Below are positions 7,564-13,803 of a DNA stretch of 29,271 bases, piece by piece. The translations under genes and the position numbers were made by a program. Each line of letters opens with the position of its first letter. Position 1 is the stretch's first letter. The notes under the pieces were generated by a model, which saw only the letters and a list, made by a program, of their open reading frames with translations, did no database searches and was not told where the DNA came from. Source of the stretch: CAZJYI01 sp964550025 (GTDB taxonomy: Bacteria; Verrucomicrobiota; Kiritimatiellia; UBA8416; CAYOBW01); contig CAZJYI010000139.1 of assembly GCA_964550025.1 (NCBI GenBank), forward strand, positions 1-29,271, written 5' to 3'.

Positions 7564-9429
7564 ATGGCACTGGGCATGGCCCCCACGAGATACCCCATGA
7601 GTACGCAGACCGATATTCCGGCTGTCTTCGAGTTCGATCCGCCCGCCGGCGGCCTCATTCGGCGCGCGCTGTTCAAGGTGGTTCGCGCCCCGCTGGAACA
7701 CGCTCTGGGACTGGGGCGGCTGCAAGACATATACGAGCGCGCCGTACGCCTATTGCCGGACTGCCAGGATTTCCCTACCGCGACACTGCAGGCCATGAAC
7801 ATCTCGCTGGACCTGGCCCCGGGCAGCCTGAAGAGCATCCCGGAGCAGGGGCCGGTCGTCGTTGTTGCCAATCACCCGTTCGGAGGGGTCGAAGGTGTCG
7901 CCCTGCTGTCGCTGTTGCGATCGGTTCGCCCTGACACGAAGGTGCTCGCGAACTACATGCTGGGGCGTATGCCCGAGATGGATGAGCACAGCATCTACGT
8001 GGATCCGTTCGGGGGTGACAGCGCGCCGCGGCGCAACATCCGCCCCATGAAGGAATGCATGTCGTGGCTTCGCGAGGGACACGTACTGGCGAGTTTCCCC
8101 TCCGGTGAGGTGTCGCATCTGCAGCTGAGCCGGCGCCGGGTCTGCGACCCGCAGTGGAGTCCGCACATCGGGCGCCTCGTCAGGAAGATGCAGGTTGACG
8201 TCTTGCCGGTGTTCTTCTGCGGCCGCAACGGCAACCTGTTTCAGTTGCTGGGGCTGATCCATCCGCGCTGCCGAACAGCGCTGCTTGCTCGGGCGCTGGT
8301 CGGCCAGGAGAACCACGTGCTCGAGGTGCGCGTCGGTGAGCGTTTGCCGTTCACGCGACTCGAGAAGCGGGGTGACGACGCCTCCCTGATCGACTATCTG
8401 CGATTTCGAACCTACTTCCAGGGATGTACCGACGTGCAGCCGAAGCGGTCCAAGCTGCGAAGGCGCTGTGCACCGATAGCGGTTGAGGACATGGAGCCCG
8501 TGGTCGGCCCACAGCCGCGCGAGGAGATCCTGCGGGAAGTGGCCGCCCTGGGGGACGAAGGGCTGCTGGTGGAGAACAAGGGCTTTTGCGTGTACTTCGC
8601 GGAAGCGCACCAGGTCCCCTGTGCTTTGAGAGAGATCGGCCGTCTGCGCGAGATCACGTTTCGCACGGAAGGGGAAGGGACCGGAAAATCCATCGATTTG
8701 GATGCCTTCGACGTGAACTATCAGCACCTCTTTCTGTGGCACAAGGAGAGTGAGCAGATAGCGGGCGCGTACCGTATGGCCAAGACGGACCGCATACTGA
8801 AGATGTGCGGCCGGTCCGGGCTGTACACGAACACGCTGTTCAAGTTCCGGCCCAAGTTGTGGAAGCAACTCGGGCCCTCGTGGGAGATGGGACGGTCCTT
8901 TATCTGCACGGAGTTTCAGCGCAATCCCGCCGCACTGTTGCTGATGTGGAAAGGAATCGGCTGCGTGGTAAAGCGCGAACCCCAGTACAAGAGCCTTTTC
9001 GGACCGGTGAGCATCAACAACGAATACCGGTCGGTATCGCGGGAGCTCATGGTGGCTTTCCTGAAGCTTGGCAACTACGAGCGCGGCCTGGCCAAGCTCG
9101 TCAAGGCCCGCAACCCGTTGCGCACGCGGCCAAGCGCGCATACGGACGGCGAAGTGCTGAGCAGGGCGGCGGTCGATCTGAAAGATGTCTCCAATCTCGT
9201 TGCCGAGATTGAAGAGAACGAGAGAGGCGTACCGATTCTGCTCAAGCAATACCTGCGGCTGGGGGGCAAGCTGATCGGTTTCAATATCGATCCCGATTTC
9301 CAGGACGTGCTGGACGGCCTCATCTGGGTTGACCTGAGCGAAACCGACCCACGCCTTCTGGAGAAGTTCTTCGGCCGGGAAGGCGCGCGCGAGTTCTTCC
9401 GGTTCCACGGGAAACACGTGGAGGACTGA
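7564..9429 (+). CDS. Two-domain PlsC-like/GNAT-like acyltransferase, OlsF-type (putative ornithine or aminoacyl lipid synthase)
   Basis: About 621 residues with two acyltransferase modules. The N-terminal part (about 40-300) is a lysophospholipid-acyltransferase relative with the block VVVVANHPFGGVEG (about 98-111) and the FPSGEVS block (about 178), equivalent to the FPEGTRS motif. The C-terminal part (about 320-520) resembles OlsB/N-acyltransferases of the GNAT fold (EITFRTEGEGTGKSIDLDAFD, IAGAYRMAKTDRIL, WEMGRSFICTEFQ). OlsF-type enzymes use such a fusion to N-acylate ornithine with a 3-hydroxyacyl chain and then O-acylate it, giving phosphate-free membrane lipids. Start choice is uncertain: the ATG at 7564 follows GGAGG by only 3 nt; the ATG at 7597 (MSTQTDIP, weak ACGAGA upstream) is an equally good protein start. 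The frame extends further upstream but that overlaps the PQQ gene. It lies 70 nt after the PQQ gene and may share its transcript. Substrate amino acid is not proven. Confidence 0.84.
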   Translation: MALGMAPTRYPMSTQTDIPAVFEFDPPAGGLIRRALFKVVRAPLEHALGLGRLQDIYERAVRLLPDCQDFPTATLQAMNISLDLAPGSLKSIPEQGPVVVVANHPFGGVEGVALLSLLRSVRPDTKVLANYMLGRMPEMDEHSIYVDPFGGDSAPRRNIRPMKECMSWLREGHVLASFPSGEVSHLQLSRRRVCDPQWSPHIGRLVRKMQVDVLPVFFCGRNGNLFQLLGLIHPRCRTALLARALVGQENHVLEVRVGERLPFTRLEKRGDDASLIDYLRFRTYFQGCTDVQPKRSKLRRRCAPIAVEDMEPVVGPQPREEILREVAALGDEGLLVENKGFCVYFAEAHQVPCALREIGRLREITFRTEGEGTGKSIDLDAFDVNYQHLFLWHKESEQIAGAYRMAKTDRILKMCGRSGLYTNTLFKFRPKLWKQLGPSWEMGRSFICTEFQRNPAALLLMWKGIGCVVKREPQYKSLFGPVSINNEYRSVSRELMVAFLKLGNYERGLAKLVKARNPLRTRPSAHTDGEVLSRAAVDLKDVSNLVAEIEENERGVPILLKQYLRLGGKLIGFNIDPDFQDVLDGLIWVDLSETDPRLLEKFFGREGAREFFRFHGKHVED

Positions 9430-9438
9430 TCCGCGGCC

Positions 9439-10863
9439 TCACTCCGCGATGGGTAGCGTGAAGATGAATGCGGCGCCGTTTCCGGCATGGCTTTCAGCCC
9501 GGATGGAGCCGTGGTGGTTCTCGACGATGCTCCGCGCGATGGCCAGCCCGAGACCGCTGCCGTAGGCCGCCGCGCGGTCCTTGGGCTCCGTCGTGAAGAA
9601 ACGGTCGAAGAGGCGGCCGATGTTCGCCTCCGCAATGCCGCAGCCCGTGTCCCGCACACTTGTCGTCACACAACGTCCCGGCCCCGCCTCCACGGCGAGC
9701 TCGATGTGTCCATCGGGAGGGGTGTAGCGCACGGCATTCTCGAGCAGGTTGGCAATGACCTGTTGGATTCTGTCCGGGATGATGCGAACCCGGATTGGCT
9801 CATCGGGAAGGGACACCTTGATGCGGGCGCTTCCCGGCGGCACTGCAGGCACGAGGCGATCCATGATCCCGTGCACCACTTCCACGTAGTCGACGGTCTC
9901 CTTCTTTCCGCGTAGGTCTTCCGTATCCAGCTTGGTCAGCTTCCCGAGTTGGCGTACCATGCGGGTCATGCGCTCGGTCTCGAAGACGATGTTCGAGAGG
10001 AACTTGCGGCGCGCATCGGGATCGTCGGCAGCGCCTTGGTCGAGCACTTCGCATGCTCCCTTGATGGCAGTAAGAGGGGCACGCAGTTCGTGCATTACGG
10101 TCGAGATCATGTCGCGGTTGTAGCGGCTGCGTTTCTCGATCTCGGCGGTCATGTGATTGACGGCCCGCGCGAGCTCGCCGATCTCGTCCCTGCCGCGAAT
10201 GCGGATGTCCATGGCGGCATCCCCCCGCGCGTACTCCATGCTGGCCCTGGTGAGGATACGCAGACGGCGTGTCAGCGTGAGTGCAAGCACGGCCGACGCG
10301 AGCATTGCCAGGCCCAGGGCGGAGAACATGGCGATACGCTGATCGTGCGTCATGCGTTGGATGGCCTTGATGATGGGGCCGGTGTGCCGTGCTACGTGGA
10401 CGACGGCAATCAGTTCTCCGTCGTAGGTGATCGGCAATGCGACGTAGTAGTACATGTACTTCCGGTCTTCCGTCAGGGCATTGCGGGCCCCGTACCTCCC
10501 GCCCAGCGCCCGGGCAACTTCGGGGAGCATGCCGACGTCCCGGATGCCGGAGGGTGTGTGTGTGTCGGATTCCGCGTACACCCGGCCGTCCGGCGTGAGG
10601 ACAGTGAACCGCGAGTTCAACCTCACGCCGCTGAGACGCACCATGTCGCGAAAGGCGTCGCCCAGACTGTCCTTGCCGTCGGCGCCCAGCACCATGACCT
10701 TGTATTGCTCGCCAAGCATCATGGCGTGGCTGATCATTTCCTCTTCCTGGGCCTTGCGCGTGAAGCGGTCGAAAGCCTCGATGGCGTACCGGTTGAGGAA
10801 GTAGACGGGCAGGAATACGAGTACTGCCGATGTCAGAACGAGTTTCCAGCGGATACTGTTCAC
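9439..10863 (-). CDS. Sensor histidine kinase, CreC-like layout
   Basis: A 474-residue membrane kinase starting at a GTG that overlaps the response-regulator stop (GTGA, 10860-10863). It has TM1 at about residues 8-24, an extracytoplasmic sensor domain at about 25-176 and TM2 at about 177-198. A HAMP region follows at about 199-250, with a dimerisation/phosphotransfer helix carrying H258 in VMHELRAPLTAIKGA. The ATPase domain has an N-box (ANLLENAVRYTPP), G1 (RDTGCGIAE), an F-box (LFDRFFTTEP) and G2 (GSGLGLAIARS). The sensor region, with GGRYGARNALTED and a YVALPITYDGELIAVVHVAR beta-strand pair, resembles the single-PAS/Cache-like sensor of E. coli CreC, which also has 474 residues, but I cannot claim orthology. 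It should phosphorylate the adjacent OmpR-type regulator. The stop lies about 10 nt from the end of the convergent acyltransferase gene, so an envelope-related signal is possible but unproven. Confidence 0.93.
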   Translation of the reverse strand: MNSIRWKLVLTSAVLVFLPVYFLNRYAIEAFDRFTRKAQEEEMISHAMMLGEQYKVMVLGADGKDSLGDAFRDMVRLSGVRLNSRFTVLTPDGRVYAESDTHTPSGIRDVGMLPEVARALGGRYGARNALTEDRKYMYYYVALPITYDGELIAVVHVARHTGPIIKAIQRMTHDQRIAMFSALGLAMLASAVLALTLTRRLRILTRASMEYARGDAAMDIRIRGRDEIGELARAVNHMTAEIEKRSRYNRDMISTVMHELRAPLTAIKGACEVLDQGAADDPDARRKFLSNIVFETERMTRMVRQLGKLTKLDTEDLRGKKETVDYVEVVHGIMDRLVPAVPPGSARIKVSLPDEPIRVRIIPDRIQQVIANLLENAVRYTPPDGHIELAVEAGPGRCVTTSVRDTGCGIAEANIGRLFDRFFTTEPKDRAAAYGSGLGLAIARSIVENHHGSIRAESHAGNGAAFIFTLPIAE

Positions 10864-11576
10864 GATGCCCTGCCGATACGCTGGTTGAGTTTGTAGCCCA
10901 CGCTGTGAACTGTTTCGATCGGGGACGCTGCGTCGCCGTCCATGGCGAGTTTTCTGCGCAAGCGCTTGACGTAGGCGTCGATGCTGCGGTCGGTTACGAC
11001 GTGAACTCCGCCATAGATCTGCTCGATGAGCTCTTCGCGGGTGAAGACTTTCGACGGGCGGCGCAACAGCAGCTCCATGAAGCGGAACTCTGTGCGTGTG
11101 AGCTGAACGGGCCTCCCCGAGTAGACGGCACAGAACGTATCGGGATCGAGAGAGAGGGGGCCGTACCGCAGAACGGCTTTGTGCGTGTCATCCGGTGGGT
11201 GGGCGGGCGACGCCCGGCGAAGGACGGTTCGGACGCGGGCAAGGAGCTCACGCGTATTGAACGGCTTGGTGACGTAGTCGTCAGCGCCAAGTTCGAGCCC
11301 GATCACGCGGTCGATCACCTCGTCGTAGGAGGTCAGCATGATGATCGGCGCGTCGGGCCTCAGGCGCCGCATTTCCCGAAAGAGGTCGAGCCCCGGAATC
11401 CCCGGCAGCTTCAAGTCCAGAAGCACGAGGTCCGGGCAGACGCTCTTGAAGCGCTCGAGCCCGGTGTCTCCATCGGCTGCAACGATCACCTCGAAAGCGT
11501 TCTCGCGCAGCAGGTACTCAACCACGTCGGAGATGTGTTTCTCGTCTTCGACGACCAGTATTCGCTTCGCTGCCAT
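10860..11576 (-). CDS. OmpR/PhoB-family response regulator
   Basis: A 238-residue two-domain regulator. The receiver domain (about 5-118) has acidic residues E10/D11, phospho-acceptor D54 in LVLLDLKLPG, the switch residue T82 in IMLTSYD and K104 in YVTKPF. The C-terminal winged helix (about 130-232) has LTRTEFRFMELLLRRPSKVF and VDAYVKRLRRKL-like features (DRSIDAYVKRLRRKL), followed by ETVHSVGYKL. It binds DNA as a phosphorylated dimer and is cotranscribed with the downstream sensor kinase through a GTGA overlap. The start ATG at 11574-11576 is embedded in a duplicated segment: a second ATG with the same first five codons lies 52 bp upstream at 11626-11628 but runs into a stop after nine codons. 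No strong Shine-Dalgarno precedes either ATG. Target genes are unknown; divergent FHA and neighbouring genes are candidates. Confidence 0.95.
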   Translation of the reverse strand: MAAKRILVVEDEKHISDVVEYLLRENAFEVIVAADGDTGLERFKSVCPDLVLLDLKLPGIPGLDLFREMRRLRPDAPIIMLTSYDEVIDRVIGLELGADDYVTKPFNTRELLARVRTVLRRASPAHPPDDTHKAVLRYGPLSLDPDTFCAVYSGRPVQLTRTEFRFMELLLRRPSKVFTREELIEQIYGGVHVVTDRSIDAYVKRLRRKLAMDGDAASPIETVHSVGYKLNQRIGRAS

Positions 11577-11648
11577 TGCAGATCTCAGATTTCAGATTTC
11601 AGACTACCGGGATTCGTTTCGCTGCCATTGCAGATCTCAGGTTTCAGA
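11561..11648 (-). repeat. Direct duplication of the response-regulator start region
   Basis: Bases 11561-11596 and 11613-11648 are 36-bp direct repeats with two mismatches, offset by 52 bp. Each contains GCTGCCATTGCAGATCTCAG. Read on the minus strand, each gives ATG GCA GCG AAR CGA, the first five codons of the response regulator. The upstream copy encodes only MAAKRIPVV before TGA and is out of frame with the gene, so it is a decapitated start or a nine-codon upstream ORF. Confidence 0.9.
11583..11603 (+). repeat. 7-bp tandem repeat ATTTCAG, three units
   Basis: The units ATCTCAG, ATTTCAG and ATTTCAG follow each other directly, immediately upstream of the response-regulator ATG. The period equals that of the ATCCGCA array inside the PQQ gene. 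A partial further copy occurs at 11634-11647 within the duplicated segment. Confidence 0.85.
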
Positions 11649-11724
11649 CGTGGACACTCATTGCGGTCATAGTATGCTGTCGACGCGGAGCTTTCCAGTC
11701 GTAAGACTGTACGCTACGCGAGAT

Positions 11725-11745
11725 CGGAAGTCTTGGCGACTTCCG
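11725..11745 (+). repeat. REP-like hairpin 1 (8-bp stem, loop TTGGC)
   Basis: CGGAAGTC at 11725-11732 pairs perfectly with GACTTCCG at 11738-11745 around a TTGGC loop. It forms an inverted pair with the hairpin at 11767-11787, whose loop is the reverse complement. It lies in the 324-bp gap between the response regulator and the FHA gene. Confidence 0.85.
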
Positions 11746-11766
11746 CGACTGTCGGCATTCCTGTAG

Positions 11767-11787
11767 CGGAACGCGCCAAGCGTTCCG
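11767..11787 (+). repeat. REP-like hairpin 2 (8-bp stem, loop GCCAA)
   Basis: CGGAACGC at 11767-11774 pairs perfectly with GCGTTCCG at 11780-11787 around a GCCAA loop. It is preceded by CTGTAG, as is the hairpin at the end of the GmhB-like gene (22368-22373). Relative to hairpin 1 it is an inverted copy: same outer CGGAA/TTCCG and loop, different inner three stem base pairs. The arrangement resembles BIME elements. Confidence 0.85.
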
Positions 11788-11900
11788 ATCCCCGGGGCAA
11801 GCAAGACCGGATGTCTACTCTCGGCACTCTGGGCTTGCCTCTCAGCCTCGAATGGGGGAAACTGCATCCAGTCAGCTATACATTCGGAGGAAGTGCCGCT

Positions 11901-12323
11901 ATGCAATTGCGCTATGCCAATCACTTGGGGAAGCAGGTCGAAATCACGCTTGGGGAAGGCGAGGTCATCATCGGACGTTCCAACGAGGTCGACGTCGTGC
12001 TGCCGAGTGACAAGGTTTCTCGCCGCCATGCCGCCGTGCGCGTCTGGGACGGGGACTACGTGCTGAAGGATCTCAAGTCGCGCAACGGGACGTTCGTCAA
12101 TGCGGAAAAAGTCAGCGTAGCGAAACTGGAGCCCGGCGATGTAATCCGGGTGGGAGAATACGATTTCCACTTTGAGGAGCGTTCTCCCAAGGCCCCGAAC
12201 ACGATCATTCGCAAGATTGGCCAGGAAATGGCTGATGAGGGCAAAGGCTACAGTACCATGCTCCGGGCCATCGTGCGGGACGCGGAGGAGGGGGAGAGCC
12301 ATCCGGCGGGGGACACGAAATAG
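11901..12323 (+). CDS. Small FHA-domain protein
   Basis: A 140-residue protein beginning MQLRYANHLGKQVEITL. The ATG at 11901 is chosen because GGAGG lies at 11886-11890 with a 10-nt spacer and the FHA fold starts at residue 1; the open frame further upstream runs through the REP-like hairpins. The forkhead-associated domain occupies about residues 1-95 with the phosphothreonine-binding signature: GR at 25-26, SRRH at 40-43, and NGT at 62-64 (SRNGTFVN). It should bind phosphothreonine peptides in the cytoplasm. The C-terminal tail (GYSTMLRAIVRDAE) has no recognised domain. There is no Ser/Thr kinase gene in this window, so its partner is elsewhere. It is divergent from the two-component operon. 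Confidence 0.93.
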   Translation: MQLRYANHLGKQVEITLGEGEVIIGRSNEVDVVLPSDKVSRRHAAVRVWDGDYVLKDLKSRNGTFVNAEKVSVAKLEPGDVIRVGEYDFHFEERSPKAPNTIIRKIGQEMADEGKGYSTMLRAIVRDAEEGESHPAGDTK

Positions 12324-12392
12324 CGGCGCCGGTGTTTCGCGGGGCCTCAATAGGCAGGCCGTTGAACTCTCGCTTGCAGGGATGAGGGTGAC

Positions 12393-12479
12393 GTGAATAC
12401 GCTCAGACGACTGGCATACCTGGCTGTCATGCTCCTACTGGCACTGCTGGTGGCGGGCTGCTGGGGCGGAGGCGGGTGA
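12393..12479 (+). CDS. Lipoprotein signal peptide ORF ending after 28 codons (possible broken gene)
   Basis: A GTG start at 12393, with GAGGG at 12384-12388, opens a frame reading MNTLRRLAYLAVML then LLALLVAGCWGGGG and a TGA at 12477-12479. It is a textbook lipoprotein signal: two Arg, a hydrophobic core, a lipobox LVAGC and then a Gly-rich stretch. The mature part would be only CWGGGG. Either this is an entericidin-like micro-lipoprotein or, more likely, the head of a gene disrupted at the GC-rich GGGGCGGAGGCGGGTGAGGG tract. The next frames (12476 onward, then 12502 onward) carry plausible protein sequence. A sequencing or assembly frameshift cannot be excluded. Confidence 0.45.
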   Translation: MNTLRRLAYLAVMLLLALLVAGCWGGGG

Positions 12480-12501
12480 GGGTGAACGACCTTGCCGCGC
12501 C

Positions 12502-13353
12502 GTGCGTGCGGAAGACGGTTCAGGTTCCAGATCTGCCGGGAAGAACCGTGGACTACGTCGACGTTCCCGCGTTTTCCGAGAGAAAGGCAGGGCTCCCTTG
12601 CGTCCTACGCCCGCCGGGAACAATGTCGCGCCGGACACGACAGAGCGCGCAGACAAGGCCCCGAGGAAGGGACCGCGCCATAAGTCTGGCGACCCGCCGC
12701 CGGTGAAGTGTCCGGCCTGCCGGGCCTCCATGTCCCACACGAGAAGCCGCTGTCCGGAGTGCGGCCGCAGCATGGTCTACCCGACTCCTCGCCGGGTCTT
12801 CCCGGACGCCGCGAATGGTTCACTGCCCATCGCGACGCCACGGCAAAGCTCTCAGACGCCGCGTCGAGGCATCCGGCGTTCACAGGCTGTCCGAGGGGGC
12901 CTGGTTGCTCTGCCGGTTCTCGGCGCTGTCGGCATCGCGCTCGTCGTGGCCCGCCGTTCCGAACGCGGTGCCCAGAATGGCGTTTCCCCTCCGGAAGCAC
13001 GGGAGCCCGCCGTCGTGAAGATCATCCGCCCCGGCATCCCGCCGATGTTTCTGACGGGACGATGGGAGTCCGAGCACGTGGAGGACCTTCAGTTCGCCGT
13101 CAAGAACGGTCGCATCACGGGGGGCGGCTATCGCTACCGAAACCGCGATGTGACCGGTGTCATCACGGGAGGGCAGATCCGAGGCAGTTGCGCGGAGTAC
13201 GGGTGGCGCGAACCCGGGCGTGCCGGCCGGGCGGTCGTCGAACGGCGGCCGGACGGGACGCTACTGCAGACATCCAGGTGGGGAGACAGCGAGTACAAGA
13301 CGGTTTTTCGGCGAGCGCACCTGCGTCCCGGCAAGCCGCCGGGTACAGAGTGA
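12502..13353 (+). CDS. Zinc-ribbon, single-TM protein with C-terminal beta-rich domain (5' end uncertain)
   Basis: The frame runs from a GTG at 12502 to TGA at 13351-13353 (283 codons). The first roughly 33 residues are Arg-rich and look out of frame, so the true start may be later; another GTG lies at 12703, directly before the zinc ribbon. Residues 70-87 form a C-x2-C-x10-C-x2-C zinc ribbon (CPAC...CPEC). A linker follows, then one membrane segment at about 132-150 (GLVALPVLGAVGIALVVA). The C-terminal domain (about 175-283) has FLTGRWESE, ITGGGYRYRN, VTGVITGGQIRGS and RWGDSEYKT. These are typical of small lipocalin-like or copy-number-type beta domains that repeat a G-x-W/V-x-G pattern. Topology would place the ribbon in the cytoplasm and the beta domain outside. 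Function is unknown. See the finding on a possible frameshift with the upstream lipoprotein signal. Confidence 0.6.
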   Translation: MRAEDGSGSRSAGKNRGLRRRSRVFREKGRAPLRPTPAGNNVAPDTTERADKAPRKGPRHKSGDPPPVKCPACRASMSHTRSRCPECGRSMVYPTPRRVFPDAANGSLPIATPRQSSQTPRRGIRRSQAVRGGLVALPVLGAVGIALVVARRSERGAQNGVSPPEAREPAVVKIIRPGIPPMFLTGRWESEHVEDLQFAVKNGRITGGGYRYRNRDVTGVITGGQIRGSCAEYGWREPGRAGRAVVERRPDGTLLQTSRWGDSEYKTVFRRAHLRPGKPPGTE

Positions 13354-13398
13354 TCCGAGTCGCAGCGATTCAGCGGCTTGTTGGCGATTGGTCACAGA

Positions 13399-13564
13399 AG
13401 GCACAGCGCAGCATAGCCGCACCCAAACGGGAATGATGGACAGGATCAACAGGATCTACAGGATAGCCCTTCCCATCCCGTTGATCCCGTAGATCCTGTC
13501 AAGAAAACAAGAGAATGGTGGGTTGTAGTACAAGAGGCACAGCGCAGCGCAGCTGCAACCGAAC
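13399..13564 (+). repeat. Pair of 30-bp imperfect direct repeats flanking a palindromic element
   Basis: Bases 13399-13428 and 13535-13564 match at about 25 of 30 positions; both start AGGCACAGCGCAGC. They bracket the palindrome at 13439-13500. The first is preceded by CACAGA, recalling a common CACAGAAGGCACAGAAGG-type dispersed repeat (from memory). Confidence 0.7.
13439..13500 (+). repeat. Palindromic element made of 9-bp units (ACAGGATCA type)
   Basis: The left arm, 13439-13464, reads as three 9-bp units (ACAGGATCA, ACAGGATCT, ACAGGATAG). The right arm, 13475-13500, is its inverted counterpart (reverse complement units ACAGGATCT, ACGGGATCA, ACGGGATGG). Twenty-two of 26 positions pair around a 10-nt loop. 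It sits in the gap between the converging zinc-ribbon ORF and nadE, so could act as a bidirectional terminator or mRNA-stabilising hairpin; no U-tract is present. Confidence 0.85.
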
Positions 13565-13639
13565 CATGGAACACACCGATCAGTGCGAAAGGGGATATCC
13601 CTGCACTGAGCGTCGCTCTTCGTTCCCGCCCTTCCACGT

Positions 13640-13790
13640 ACCCTTGCCCGCCACCCTTGCGCGGCCACGCTGGTAAACGACCCGCTTGACCCGGGCGGTG
13701 GGGCAGGAAGCACTGGTCTCGTGGAAGCGTGTCGAGTAAGACCAGCGTATCCGAGTAAGGGTGGGGTGCAAGGGTGGCGGGTAAGGGTGA
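13640..13790 (+). repeat. Inverted-repeat element, 21-bp arms, with 13-bp-spaced AAGGGTG units
   Basis: The arm at 13640-13660 (ACCCTTGCCCGCCACCCTTG plus one base) is the reverse complement of 13768-13788 with one mismatch. Inside, CACGCTGGT (13666-13674) is partly complementary to ACCAGCGT (13741-13748). AAGGGTGG occurs at 13757, 13770 and (as AAGGGTGA) 13783, spaced exactly 13 bp. The region is non-coding: the only open frames are short and lack family features. It may be a MITE-like element or a structured RNA; there is no flanking target duplication that I can see. Confidence 0.6.
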
Positions 13791-13803
13791 TGTGGACAAC
13801 CAG

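Noticed and set aside
7750..9417. A 555-codon open frame on the minus strand, opposite the acyltransferase
   Set aside because: It is antisense to a gene with clear motifs, has low-complexity composition and no domain; such long frames are expected in GC-rich DNA.
11835..11882. Promoter TATACA (11877-11882) for the FHA gene
   Set aside because: No -35 lies at the right distance, and transcription would start inside or after the GGAGG site.
11733..11900. N-terminal extension of the FHA protein to 11733
   Set aside because: It runs through the hairpin repeats, and the FHA fold begins right after the ATG at 11901, which has its own GGAGG.
12476..12706. Separate 76-codon gene starting at GTG 12476
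   Set aside because: Only its first third looks like real protein; the rest turns Arg-rich, so it is better seen as part of a frameshifted gene.
13439..13500. CRISPR-like array in the repeat region
   Set aside because: Units are only 9 bp, in inverted arms with no spacers; no cas gene is near.
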